Assembly (NCBI RefSeq): GCF_033783015.1
Contig: NZ_CP123907.1
Coordinates: 1,674,001-1,738,000, forward strand
Length of the DNA stretch: 64,000 nucleotides
From: Corynebacterium sp. 21KM1197
GTDB lineage: Bacteria; Actinomycetota; Actinomycetes; Mycobacteriales; Mycobacteriaceae
Reading direction: 5' to 3'
Made by a program: the position numbers and the translations under genes. The notes beneath the pieces are model-generated. The model was not told where the DNA came from and made no database searches. It was given only the letters and a program-made list of their open reading frames with translations. Shown here piece by piece: positions 9,802-18,502 of the stretch (position 1 is its first letter; the number at the start of each line of letters is the position of its first letter).

Positions 9802-10485
9802 TTAACTCGCCGCTCCCGACCCCGCAGCTTGCTGCCTGCGCTGGGCCACCCGCGCCACCACGGCGCTAATCCGGGCCCGCTCGGCCAGGAACTCGGGGGG
9901 ATTATTGCCCCGCTTGGCCCGCGCATAGGCCGGGTGCGCGTGGGCCACGCACTCCAGCCAGCCCTCGGTGGCGGCCAAAACCAATCGGCGCACGCGGGAG
10001 TAAAAGTGCGGGAGACTCAGCGCCTCAAGATCGTTGGCGGCCACGTCGGTGCTTTCCAGCACCCAGTCCACCACCTCCGCCAGGGCAGTCTGGACGGACT
10101 CCGTGCGGGAATCGAGCGCACCGGCCAGTTCCGCCACGATCACCGGGGAGGATTCCAGCGGGTGCAGGGCGCGCAGGACGGAGGCATCGATGTGCGCGGG
10201 CTCGGCACCCGGCTGCGGCTGCGGGCGAGCGCTGAGCCTCCCGGAGCGCAGGCCCGAGGTGAGCGCCTGGCGCAGGCCGGTGAGTTCCCCCAGCGCCACG
10301 CGCGAATCTAGCCGCGCGTCCGCCACGATCTCCTCAAACTCCGCGAGGCAATCCTGCACCAGTTCCGCGTCCCAGTCCGCGATGGCCTGCGCGATGTGCT
10401 CGATGTATTCCGCCACCTCATCGCCGATGTCATAGAGTTCCTGGGTGAGTTCGCGGTGGCGCAGCTCAGCGGCAATGCGATGCAT
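9802..10485 (-). CDS. Conserved hypothetical protein, mostly helical
   Basis: The 227-aa soluble protein has no signal peptide or membrane segment. Long amphipathic stretches such as ELTQELYDIGDEVAEYIEHI near the N-terminus, and WLECVAHAHPAYARAKRG followed by ARISAVVARVAQRRQQ at the end, suggest a helical fold. No catalytic motif is recognised. The ATG at 10485 has GGAGTAG about 13 nt upstream, a rather long spacing. It sits between rarA and hemW on the same strand. Family and function are unknown to me. Confidence 0.7.
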   Translation of the reverse strand: MHRIAAELRHRELTQELYDIGDEVAEYIEHIAQAIADWDAELVQDCLAEFEEIVADARLDSRVALGELTGLRQALTSGLRSGRLSARPQPQPGAEPAHIDASVLRALHPLESSPVIVAELAGALDSRTESVQTALAEVVDWVLESTDVAANDLEALSLPHFYSRVRRLVLAATEGWLECVAHAHPAYARAKRGNNPPEFLAERARISAVVARVAQRRQQAAGSGAAS

Positions 10486-10666
10486 GGTGGTGGGCTACTC
10501 CTTCCGCACGATTCTCAGGACTCAAGGGCTACTTGAGGGTTGGCAACGGGAATGACTCTAGGCCACGAATCCCCCCTTGCTCGCGCGGCACGCCGTGCGC
10601 GGGTGCCTTCCGCTTTCCGGGCCTTACCGCGACGCTTTTCGACGCCCTCCCTACCGCAGGCATGCG

Positions 10667-11977
10667 CTACCGCTCGGGGTTATCCTGGCTCTCGGCGCGC
10701 AGTTGCGCCCAGTATTCAAGCCGCTTTCCGATCGTGCGTTCATATCCAAGGTCGGCTGGCTCATAGAATGTCTCCCGCTCCATGCCCTCGGGAAAGTAAT
10801 TCGCCCCGGAGAAGCCCCGCTCGGTATCGGGATCGTACTGGTATCCCTTGCCGTATCCGAGGTCCTTCATCAAGCGGGTGGGGGCATTAAGAATATGCGC
10901 CGGGGGCATGAGAGAGCCCGTGCGTTGGGCAACCTTCCACGCCTTATTAAAGGCCGAGTACACACCGATGGATTTAGGTGCCGTGGCCAGATACACCACC
11001 GCCTGAGCAAGGGCGATCTCCCCATCCGGGGAGCCGAGGCGCTCATATACGTCCCAGGCGGCCAGGGCCTGTTGCACCGCGTGCGGGTCCGCCAGCCCAA
11101 TATCCTCGTTGGCAAAGCGAGTGATGCGCCGAGCGATAAATAAGGGGTCCTCTCCCCCGAGGAGCATTCGGGAAAGCCAATACAAGGCGGCGTCGGGATC
11201 GGAGCCGCGCATTGCTTTGTGCAGCGCCGAGATGAGGTTGTAATGCCCCTCCTGGGATTTGTCATACAGCGGAGCGCGCTTTTGCACCGCCGCCGCGAGC
11301 GCGGCCCTATCGACGGGACGCGGCAAGGCTTGCACCTGCTCGATCATGTTGAGCAGATACCGGCCATCACCATCCGCCATTGCCACGAGCAGTTCCCGGG
11401 CGTCCTCGTCGAGCGGAAGAGGCCCGCCTAAGAGACTCTCGGCGCGCTCGATGAGCGTGGCAAAGGCCTCCTCGCCAAGGCGCTTGAGCACGAATACCTG
11501 GCACCGCGATAGCAATGCGCCATTGAGTTCAAAACTCGGGTTCTCCGTGGTGGCGCCCACGAGGACGATGGTGCCGTTTTCCACATAGGGCAAGAACAGG
11601 TCCTGCTGCGCGCGGTTGAAACGGTGTATCTCATCGACAAAGAGCAGGGTGCCCTGCCCCATCTCTTTACGCCTCAAGGCCGCCTGAAATACCTTGCGCA
11701 AATCCGCCGCCCCGGTAGACATCGCGGAGAGAGACTCAAACGCTAGGTCCGTTTGCTTAGCGAGCAGCCGAGAGATCGTGGTCTTGCCGCACCCGGGCGG
11801 CCCCCACAGCACCATCGAGACGAGCCGACGCTGCGCGATCATTCGCCCGATCGGGGCATCGCCGGCAAGAAGATGATCCTGCCCCACCACCTCGCTAAGC
11901 GCGCTCGGCCGGAGGCGATCCGCCAGTGGACGCGACCGATCATCTTCCTCAAACAGCGATTGCTGATCTGCGTTCAT
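10667..11977 (-). CDS. rarA: Replication-associated recombination protein RarA (MgsA)
   Basis: AAA+ ATPase related to clamp loaders, acting at stalled replication forks. Features are a PLADRLRPSALSEVVGQDHL N-terminus, Walker A GPPGCGKTT, Walker B LLFVDEIHRFN, sensor 1 VGATTENPSFELN and a C-terminal MgsA tetramerisation region ending near PEGMERETFYEPA. I placed the start at ATG 11977 (MNADQQSLF), because GGAGGAG lies 8-9 nt upstream. A longer frame reaching 12025 adds 16 residues that do not look like the family. It is monocistronic or joined with the downstream unknown. Confidence 0.95.
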   Translation of the reverse strand: MNADQQSLFEEDDRSRPLADRLRPSALSEVVGQDHLLAGDAPIGRMIAQRRLVSMVLWGPPGCGKTTISRLLAKQTDLAFESLSAMSTGAADLRKVFQAALRRKEMGQGTLLFVDEIHRFNRAQQDLFLPYVENGTIVLVGATTENPSFELNGALLSRCQVFVLKRLGEEAFATLIERAESLLGGPLPLDEDARELLVAMADGDGRYLLNMIEQVQALPRPVDRAALAAAVQKRAPLYDKSQEGHYNLISALHKAMRGSDPDAALYWLSRMLLGGEDPLFIARRITRFANEDIGLADPHAVQQALAAWDVYERLGSPDGEIALAQAVVYLATAPKSIGVYSAFNKAWKVAQRTGSLMPPAHILNAPTRLMKDLGYGKGYQYDPDTERGFSGANYFPEGMERETFYEPADLGYERTIGKRLEYWAQLRAESQDNPER

Positions 11978-12111
11978 CACCAGTGCTCCTCCGCCGGGTT
12001 CCTGCGCGTGGTTTAAGGCATCCACGCTACCTCCGAAACCCGCGCGCCGGGGCTCTCGCGCCGGGGTCCTCGTGTCAGCTCCTCGCGTCGCCCCACGGGC
12101 GCAAGCCGGTA

Positions 12112-12159
12112 AAGGGCGGCGTCCCGGTGCTCTCCATGCCTCACCGGGCCGCCGCCCTT
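12112..12159 (-). terminator. Strong hairpin downstream of fadD
   Basis: An 18-bp stem (12112-12129 with 12142-12159) with a single mismatch encloses a 12-nt loop. It begins about 20 nt after the fadD stop. No clear U-run follows on the minus strand, so it may be a non-canonical terminator or an mRNA-stabilising stem. Confidence 0.5.
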
Positions 12160-12178
12160 ATCCCCCGTCTATCCCCGC

Positions 12179-14026
12179 CTATCGCCGGTAGATGCGATCA
12201 ATCTCCTCGGCGTAGCGCTCCGTCACCACATTGCGCTTCACCTTCATCGTGGGGGTCAGCTCGTTAGCCTCCTCGGTGAGGTCGCGGTCAAGAATGTAGA
12301 ACTTCTTGATCCCCTCCGCGTGGGACACCGTGGCATTGGCGGTATTGATCGCATCCTGAATCTCCGCGCGCAGCACCGGATCGGTGGACACCTCACGGAT
12401 CGAGCGGGACTCAGGAATGTTGCGCCCGTGCTTCCAGCGGGACAGTTCCTCCTCGTCAAGAGTGAGCAGCACGCCGATGAAGGGCTTGCCGTCACCCACC
12501 ACCATCGCCTGGCTAATCAGCGGGTGCGAGCGCAGCAGATCCTCCATCGGGGCCGGGGAGACGTTCTTGCCACCCGCGGTAACGATGAGGTCCTTCTTAC
12601 GCCCGGTGATACGAACATGTCCGGTGGAGTCCAGCTCACCCAGATCGCCGGTGTTGTACCAGCCCTCCTCATCGAAGGCCTGTCGCGTGGCTTCCTCGTT
12701 ATTCCAGTAGCCGGAAAACAGCGTGCTACCACGGAACAGGATCTCGCCGTCCTCGCTGATCTTCACGGCCATGCCGCCCACGGGTTTACCCACCGTGCCG
12801 ATCTTTTGATCCTCAAAGTCCACGGCAGCGGCGGCACAGGTCTCGGTCAGGCCATAGCCCTCGTACACCGGCACGCCCACGCCCCGGAAGAAGTGCAGCA
12901 GATCGTGGCTCATCGGGGAACCACCCGTGATGCAGTAGCCCACCTCGCCGCCGATGGCCGCCTTGAGCTTGGAGTACACCAAACGCTCATAAAGGCGGCG
13001 CTGGGTATCCAGGAAGCGCGTGGGCCCCTCCGGGGTATCCAGAGCCCGGGAGTACTCAATGGCAACCTTTTCCGCGCGGCGGAAGATCGCCGAACCCACG
13101 GCGCCCTTGGCCGCGGCCTGGCTTGCAGCGGCGTTGCGTACCTTTTCAAACACGCGCGGCACGCCCAACAGGAGATTGGGGCGGGAACGCTGCAACTCCA
13201 CGGTGAGCGTGGAGGGATCGGGCCAATGCGATTGGGTGGCACCGGCGATGGACACCGCCAGGCTCACCGCACGAGCCAGCACGTGCGCGAGTGGCAGGTA
13301 GGTGAGCACTCGGCGGCCGGGCGCGGCAAATGCTCCGATGGGGTTGGTGAGCAGGGCACGTACCTCGCTCAACCAGGCGTAGTGAGTATGAATGCAGCCC
13401 TTGGGGCGGCCCGTGGTGCCGGAGGTGTACACCAGGGAGGCAAGGTCGCTGCTCTTGGTGTTCTTGATGCGCTCCCACACCTGCTCATCGGTGATGTCGC
13501 GCCCCTCAAAGCGCAGTGTCTCCACGGCGGAGGCGTTGATCTCCAGCACGCGGGTGAGCCTGGAGGTAGAGCCGGACAGCATGGGGTTGCCGTCCTCGTC
13601 CAGCACCAGGTGGTTCATCATCTCCGTGTGCGACTGGGTTTCCGTGATGGCAAGCACCGCGCCGGAGTCCTCCACAATCCACTCCACCTGGCTCATGGAG
13701 GAGGAGGGATAGATGGGAACGGAGGCCGCGCCCGCCGCCCAGATGGCGTAATCAAAGAGCGTCCACTCGTAGCGCGTGCTAGAGAGCAGGATCACGCGGT
13801 CGCCCTTTTCCACCCCCGCCGCGATCAAGCCCTTGGCCACCTCAAAGACCTGCTCGATGAACTCCGTGGCGGTGACATTGACCCACTCGTAGTTAGCGGG
13901 GCGGGAAAAGAGCACGCTGTAAGGGCGGGAACGCGCCTGGTCGATGAGCGCGGTCAAACAGGTTTCCCCCTCCTTGACCTCGTACTTCGCCGGTACGGTG
14001 TACTCCTTGAGTTCCTGCGTTTCCAT
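12179..14026 (-). CDS. fadD: Long-chain fatty-acid-CoA ligase (FadD15-like)
   Basis: ANL-superfamily enzyme that activates fatty acids to acyl-AMP and then acyl-CoA. The 615-aa product carries the P-loop YTSGTTGRPKG near residue 207, YEGYGLTETCAAA near 397, and the hinge/adenylate segment WYNTGDLGELDSTGHVRITG. A C-terminal catalytic-lysine region (LTPTMKVKRN) follows. The ATG at 14026 is preceded by GAGGAGAGTGAG. The upstream 14027-14293 interval holds only promoter-like sequence. Substrate chain length cannot be read from the sequence. Confidence 0.93.
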   Translation of the reverse strand: METQELKEYTVPAKYEVKEGETCLTALIDQARSRPYSVLFSRPANYEWVNVTATEFIEQVFEVAKGLIAAGVEKGDRVILLSSTRYEWTLFDYAIWAAGAASVPIYPSSSMSQVEWIVEDSGAVLAITETQSHTEMMNHLVLDEDGNPMLSGSTSRLTRVLEINASAVETLRFEGRDITDEQVWERIKNTKSSDLASLVYTSGTTGRPKGCIHTHYAWLSEVRALLTNPIGAFAAPGRRVLTYLPLAHVLARAVSLAVSIAGATQSHWPDPSTLTVELQRSRPNLLLGVPRVFEKVRNAAASQAAAKGAVGSAIFRRAEKVAIEYSRALDTPEGPTRFLDTQRRLYERLVYSKLKAAIGGEVGYCITGGSPMSHDLLHFFRGVGVPVYEGYGLTETCAAAAVDFEDQKIGTVGKPVGGMAVKISEDGEILFRGSTLFSGYWNNEEATRQAFDEEGWYNTGDLGELDSTGHVRITGRKKDLIVTAGGKNVSPAPMEDLLRSHPLISQAMVVGDGKPFIGVLLTLDEEELSRWKHGRNIPESRSIREVSTDPVLRAEIQDAINTANATVSHAEGIKKFYILDRDLTEEANELTPTMKVKRNVVTERYAEEIDRIYRR

Positions 14027-14293
14027 CTCACTCTCCTCGCTCTATGACGCCATTCATAATGCTACGGCGCCGCTACCGGATAGCCTCGTCCGCGCGTCCG
14101 CCTTCGCGTTCCCCCAAACTTACCTGCTCACCGGGGATCGCGCGGCCAACACGACCGTTTTTGTTTTTCCACCAGGAAATATCGGGCTTCACAGCACTCC
14201 CATATCCAGTGATGTTCCACACACAATACCCTAACCCGGGACTTCCGACACCTCGCAGGGGTGGTTTATCTCCACCCCGGCCACCCCGCAGGC

Positions 14294-14434
14294 CTACACC
14301 AAGGAGATCAACCAGGCCACCAGCACCAATGCCAGCAGCACCCACAGCGATTGCGTGACCCACGAGGTGGGATACCGCCGCTTGGACTTGGGCAATTTCC
14401 GATCTTGCTTACGCAATTCCTCTGGGTTAGGCAT
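14294..14434 (-). CDS. 46-aa single-pass membrane peptide
   Basis: The encoded peptide begins MPNPEELRKQDRKLPKSKRR and ends with one hydrophobic segment (SLWVLLALVLVAWLISLV), a positive-inside topology with a cytosolic basic tail. The ATG overlaps the stop of the 81-aa gene upstream as ATGCCTAA, and AAGGAG sits 10 nt before it. That gives both coupling and a proper ribosome-binding site. It is too short for most gene callers but has every mark of a real gene. Function is unknown. Confidence 0.75.
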   Translation of the reverse strand: MPNPEELRKQDRKLPKSKRRYPTSWVTQSLWVLLALVLVAWLISLV

Positions 14435-14672
14435 CGCGGGGAGGCTCCTTCTCACTGTGTTCCTCTGGCTGGTCTACCTGCACCGTCCGACCCCCGCGCG
14501 AAACCAGCCGACACGCGACGTCGCTAAGCAAATCCACGGCACGCTGCAAGAATAATGCCGCCACCGCGCACGCCGGCAACGCAACCCCCAGCACCACTGC
14601 GATTTGCAGCGCCAGCGGTGACGCCACCAGGCTTTGCACAAGCCAGTCATACAACGCAGTCATGTCCACCAT
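14427..14672 (-). CDS. 81-aa membrane-associated hypothetical protein
   Basis: Small protein with a hydrophobic N-terminal half (LVASPLALQIAVVLGVALPA and ACAVAALFLQRAVDLL) and a charged tail (VQVDQPEEHSEKEPPRDA). It overlaps the following 46-aa gene by 8 nt. Two starts are possible: ATG 14672 without a visible ribosome-binding site, and ATG 14663 (MTALYDW). The gene is divergent from the carboxylesterase at 14704 with under 50 bp between them, so the two share one promoter region. No family recognised. Confidence 0.6.
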   Translation of the reverse strand: MVDMTALYDWLVQSLVASPLALQIAVVLGVALPACAVAALFLQRAVDLLSDVACRLVSRGGRTVQVDQPEEHSEKEPPRDA

Positions 14673-14691
14673 CGTAGAGCGCCGAAGTTGC

Positions 14692-14697
14692 TATGGT
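14692..14697 (+). promoter_or_regulatory. -10 element of a likely leaderless carboxylesterase transcript
   Basis: TATGGT ends 6 nt before the ATG at 14704, and there is no Shine-Dalgarno sequence. Leaderless mRNAs are common in corynebacteria, and this spacing places transcription start at the A of the start codon. Confidence 0.5.
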
Positions 14698-14703
14698 TCA
14701 ACC

Positions 14704-16032
14704 ATGTCTACCGCGCCCTCCACCGTGACGATCCGCACCCCTGAAGGCCGCTTCCGTGGGATCGCCCACCGCACCCATGCCGAGTTCAGCTCGATTCAGT
14801 TCTGCACTATCCCCGGCCCCTTCGAGGATTCCCGGCCCAAGCGCGGCACGCCGGAGCAGCTTATCGACGCCACCGTGCCCCACCCCAAGCGCATAGCCTT
14901 AAGCATTACCGCCCCGCCGGGTGCCACCTTTGGCGATGATCTCCCCGTGATGGTGTACATTCACGGCGGCTCCTACGATTCCGGCAACCACGAGGAGCAG
15001 GACTCCAAGGGCACCGCCATGGCCCAGGCCGGAATCATCGTGGTGCGGCTGGGGTACCGCACCGGGCTACCCGGCTTCGCGCACTTCAGCGATGACGAGG
15101 ACCACCACTACCGCGGGGTGGCCGACTGCCAATGGGGCTTGGAGTGGGTACAGCGCTGCATTGAATACTTTGGCGGCGACCCCACCAACGTCACCCTGGT
15201 GGGGCAATCCGCCGGCGCGGGCATTGCCCTCTGGCTCAGCCGCCGCGACCACTACCAGGGCGCTTTCCGACGCCTCATCGCCATGTCCCCCGCCTACCCG
15301 CGCACCACCTTTGACAAGCGCAAGGGAACACTACGCCGCCTGATCTTCACCCCCATCACCCGCAGGCACCTCACCGAGCTGCACTCCAAGAACCCCGCCG
15401 CGCTGCGCCGGGGCTACCGACGCTTTCGGAGCAGGTTCTTCTATGACCTCACCCTGGGGCCCGGCCCCTTCGCTCCCAACGAACTGGTCAATATACCCAT
15501 GCTGGTGACGTGCACCAGGGAGGAGTGCTTTAACTTCGTTCCCGCCGTCAAGCGCCTCGACCAGCGCGGGCGCGGTGGCATTGCCGTGCGGGTGATGGCC
15601 AAGGCGATGGGGCTGGAAATACCCGCCTCCTCCTACCTGGAATCCGCGCGCAAGGTATATCCGCACCGCGAGATGTCGCAGCTCATTAGCGATTCCGCCA
15701 TCCGGCGCTGGGTCTCCGACACCGCCGAAAATGCCCCCGCGCAGTGCTGGGTGCTCCAATACGAGGGCGACGAGGAACACCCCATGCTGCACTGCGACGA
15801 TCTTCGCCTCGTATTCCGCCCCGACCCCGCACGGCGCTCCATTCACCGGATCATGGTGGACTTTGCCCGGGGCGACACCCCCGCCTGGCCGCGTTATCAA
15901 CGCACCGACGGGCGCAAAGTGAAAATCTACGACGCCCCCACCGGCCAACTCCACACCACAGAGGACCCGCTTAAGCCCGTTCGCCTTGCCTTCCACCACC
16001 ACATTCCGTGGAAATCGGCAGGAGCGCGGTAG
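14704..16032 (+). CDS. Type B carboxylesterase/lipase family protein
   Basis: Alpha/beta-hydrolase of the carboxylesterase type B family that would hydrolyse ester bonds. The oxyanion-hole motif YIHGGSYDSG is near residue 85, the NVTLVGQSAGAGIALW nucleophile elbow (Ser of GQSAG) near 165, and VTCTREECFNF further on. The 442-aa protein has no signal peptide, so it is probably cytosolic. I chose ATG 14704 (MSTAPSTVTIRTPEGRFRG) over 14662, because of the TATGGT box 6 nt upstream. A plus-strand copy of GCTTATCGACG lies at 14859-14869. Physiological substrate unknown. Confidence 0.85.
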   Translation: MSTAPSTVTIRTPEGRFRGIAHRTHAEFSSIQFCTIPGPFEDSRPKRGTPEQLIDATVPHPKRIALSITAPPGATFGDDLPVMVYIHGGSYDSGNHEEQDSKGTAMAQAGIIVVRLGYRTGLPGFAHFSDDEDHHYRGVADCQWGLEWVQRCIEYFGGDPTNVTLVGQSAGAGIALWLSRRDHYQGAFRRLIAMSPAYPRTTFDKRKGTLRRLIFTPITRRHLTELHSKNPAALRRGYRRFRSRFFYDLTLGPGPFAPNELVNIPMLVTCTREECFNFVPAVKRLDQRGRGGIAVRVMAKAMGLEIPASSYLESARKVYPHREMSQLISDSAIRRWVSDTAENAPAQCWVLQYEGDEEHPMLHCDDLRLVFRPDPARRSIHRIMVDFARGDTPAWPRYQRTDGRKVKIYDAPTGQLHTTEDPLKPVRLAFHHHIPWKSAGAR

Positions 16033-16065
16033 GTATTTATTGTGCTGTTTGCCTAGTGCACTTAC

Positions 16066-16641
16066 CTAGTGCACGCCCAACAGTTCCGCTTGAAGCACTG
16101 AGTGCGCAAGTTGTTCCACCAGCCACGGAGAAAACACCACAGGTGCCGCCTCCACCGCGCGCACGAGGGCCGAGGGCCTCAGCCATTCCCAGGAATCCAC
16201 CTCCGCGGGCGACGGCCGGAGGTCACTCCCCGCGGCGAGCCGAACCACAAACACCGGGCATATCTCATTTTCCACCACACCCGAGGAATCGCGCGCCCAA
16301 TAGCGAAAATCCGGGAGCACCCTACTCAACTGCATGATCTGTGCGGCAGAAACTCCCAGCTCCTGTTCCAGGCGGCGACGCACGGCGTCCTCCGTGGCCT
16401 CACCCGGAGCGGGGTGCCCACAAAAACTATTTGTCCATACCCCGGGCCACGTCTTTTTTGATAACGCCCGACGAGTGAGCAACACCCTCCCCTCCGGGTC
16501 CACGAGATAGGCGGAAAACGCCAGGTGCAGGGGGGTATCCTCCGTATGCACGCTCTCCTTGGGAACCGTGCCCGTGGGATTGCCCTCCTCATCGCTCAAT
16601 ATCACCAGTTCCCGGCCCTCAGCACTACCCGTGGAAATCAT
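16066..16641 (-). CDS. idi: Isopentenyl-diphosphate delta-isomerase
   Basis: Type I Idi interconverts isopentenyl and dimethylallyl diphosphate for isoprenoid (menaquinone, carotenoid, decaprenyl) synthesis. The 191-aa Nudix-fold protein has LHLAFSAYLVDPEGRVLLTR, WTNSFCGHPAPGE with the catalytic Cys, the Nudix-like EDAVRRRLEQELG, and ENEICPVFVVR with the active-site Glu. It converges on the carboxylesterase. Near their shared 3' ends CCTAGTGCAC occurs twice (16052-16061 and 16065-16074), overlapping the idi stop. Confidence 0.95.
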   Translation of the reverse strand: MISTGSAEGRELVILSDEEGNPTGTVPKESVHTEDTPLHLAFSAYLVDPEGRVLLTRRALSKKTWPGVWTNSFCGHPAPGEATEDAVRRRLEQELGVSAAQIMQLSRVLPDFRYWARDSSGVVENEICPVFVVRLAAGSDLRPSPAEVDSWEWLRPSALVRAVEAAPVVFSPWLVEQLAHSVLQAELLGVH

Positions 16642-16672
16642 GCGCTCACCCTACCGCACCTGCCCGCTTCGC

Positions 16673-18502
16673 CTAACCGCGCGCCCAGTGGCCAATCACC
16701 CCCGGGACCACGGCGGGGCGTTCCCCCAACAAAGCCCGCAGATTCTCATTCTCCTCCACCGAGGACGTAATGGTCTTGATCTTCTTACTGCGCGAGCCTT
16801 GTCCCCCGCCGCCATGCGCGGCACCGGCCATCGGCCCCATCAAGGTCTGAGAGCGCGTCACCTGACCATTCGCTGCGGGCGTGGAACCCAGACCCGCACG
16901 AGAACTCATCGTGGCAGGTGTGCCTGCCATATTCTGCGCATGAGCACTCTGCGCATGAGCGAGGGAGGCCGTTCCGAGGCCCATACCCGCAGGGAGGATA
17001 CTGCCGGTATGCCCCGTGGGACTACCGACGGCACCGCCCACGCCGCTCATCGTAGTAGAGGGAGTGGTTCCGGCAAGCGGCGGCATCATTCCCCGGCCCG
17101 CTATCGCTCCACCCATGGGGGTGCTAGCCGACCATGACGACGCCATAGTGGCAACATCGCCCGCCTTGAGCTGGGGAACAGAAGAATCACGATATGCTCC
17201 CCCATGTTTCACCTGAGAGGACTCGCCAAAGCGCCCGGCACCCGCCGTGCCCATTGCGCCTGTTCCGCCCAATCCCGGGGTGCCCATCACCACGGGGGAA
17301 GCAGTTGCACTGCCCCCTTGGGGAAGAGACGGCGCAGCCGAACCCGCAGGACTCGATACCGCCGAGCCACCCGGCACCGTAGACACCGGCGACATGGATG
17401 CCTCGGCGGTACCTGCCGCCGCACTCACGGTACCCACCGCCTCCGATTCGAGTTCTCCCACCACGGGGGTACGAGAAAGAACCTCCGCGAACGTTTCCTT
17501 TCCACTCTCCCCCACGCGCTGAGCCGCCTGGATGATTCTGCGCAATTCCCGCTCTCCCTCGGGACGCAAACCAGCGGCATTATGTTTATGCCCCCTACCG
17601 GGGGTCACGCCCATACCCGTGGGAATGATGCTCCCCAAAGACAACGTGAACGCAGGATCAGTCAAAGACCTCACCACCGGCACACCCGGCAACAGCATAG
17701 GAGTATAGGCCGCCGGGAACGCCTGAAGAAAAGCAGCCTCCGCCGCCTGCCTTTCCTGCGGCTCCGGTATGGCATTAATGGCGCTTTGCATAGAAGAAAC
17801 CAATTGCGCACCCTGCTGCTGCGCGGGAGCGAGATTCATGGTGCTACTCACCATCAAGGCCGCATTACGAGCAAAGGCCTTGCCGGTATCCGCCACCTCT
17901 ATCACTTGCTTAATAGCGGAATCCACCACATCACCGTAATTATGCACCCGCAGATCAGCGGCGACCGCCGCCAAACCCGCCGCCACCGAGCCAATACCGG
18001 CGGCCATCTTTCCCCACAACGCCGCCGCGTGATGCGCCTGCCCTACTTGAGTAGCACCAAAGGCCGCAGCCAACTGGTGAATCGACCCCGACGGCCCCAC
18101 CACGGGAGGCGGGAACACAAATGGCTCATACCGAGGAACCGGGCGGGGCGGGAAAACCACGCCGCTCACGCTGCCCAAACTGCCCTCATCAGCGCGATCA
18201 AGGCTACGGGCAAACGCCTCATTCTGTTCGGTCAGAGCCTGAACGCTGGCCCGGAGAGCGTTTTTCAACCACTCCACCTGCTCCGCGTAAGACTCCAACA
18301 CACTCCGCGCCGAACCAGGGCCACCCATGAGAACTATTCCGTGATGGTTACCCAGCTGGTCGAGGCCGGATACTGCGGAGAAACTGCCGTTGAGTGCGGG
18401 ACGGGTTGCAATTCGTGCAGCCTCAGAAGCGCTACGAGCGAGCAACTCCAGCTTAGAAACAGCCGAGTTTAAACTACCAATCTTTACACTAAGCATTTCC
18501 AT
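16673..18502 (-). CDS. 609-aa PPE/WXG100-like protein, possible type VII secretion substrate
   Basis: The N-terminal ~105 residues are helical and end VEWLKNALRASVQALTEQ, then NEAFARSLDRAD, like a WXG100/PPE helical hairpin. A second helical domain follows (about 130-260, HQLAAAFGATQVGQAHHAAA). A long low-complexity Ala/Gly/Ser/Pro/Thr region covers about 370-560, and the C-terminus ends VVPGVIGHWARG. There is no signal peptide. The ATG at 18502 overlaps the upstream lipoprotein gene by 14 nt and has AAGGA 9 nt upstream, so the two are coupled. Secretion is inferred from architecture only, and no ESX machinery gene is in the window. Confidence 0.6.
   Translation of the reverse strand: MEMLSVKIGSLNSAVSKLELLARSASEAARIATRPALNGSFSAVSGLDQLGNHHGIVLMGGPGSARSVLESYAEQVEWLKNALRASVQALTEQNEAFARSLDRADEGSLGSVSGVVFPPRPVPRYEPFVFPPPVVGPSGSIHQLAAAFGATQVGQAHHAAALWGKMAAGIGSVAAGLAAVAADLRVHNYGDVVDSAIKQVIEVADTGKAFARNAALMVSSTMNLAPAQQQGAQLVSSMQSAINAIPEPQERQAAEAAFLQAFPAAYTPMLLPGVPVVRSLTDPAFTLSLGSIIPTGMGVTPGRGHKHNAAGLRPEGERELRRIIQAAQRVGESGKETFAEVLSRTPVVGELESEAVGTVSAAAGTAEASMSPVSTVPGGSAVSSPAGSAAPSLPQGGSATASPVVMGTPGLGGTGAMGTAGAGRFGESSQVKHGGAYRDSSVPQLKAGDVATMASSWSASTPMGGAIAGRGMMPPLAGTTPSTTMSGVGGAVGSPTGHTGSILPAGMGLGTASLAHAQSAHAQNMAGTPATMSSRAGLGSTPAANGQVTRSQTLMGPMAGAAHGGGGQGSRSKKIKTITSSVEENENLRALLGERPAVVPGVIGHWARG

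Noticed and set aside
10486-10666. Small gene or RNA between rarA and the 227-aa gene
   Set aside because: No frame with a start signal and no convincing stem-loop with T run was seen.
12320-14047. 575-aa open frame antisense to fadD
   Set aside because: His/Gly/Arg-rich composition typical of a GC-rich shadow frame. The opposite strand encodes a well-supported acyl-CoA ligase.
14073-14363. 96-aa minus frame over the 46-aa membrane peptide gene
   Set aside because: Gly-rich and without a ribosome-binding site. The overlapping 46-aa frame has coupling and a good membrane helix.
16052-16074. CCTAGTGCAC repeated twice as an operator
   Set aside because: It lies at the 3' ends of two convergent genes and includes the idi stop codon, so it is unlikely to be a promoter element.
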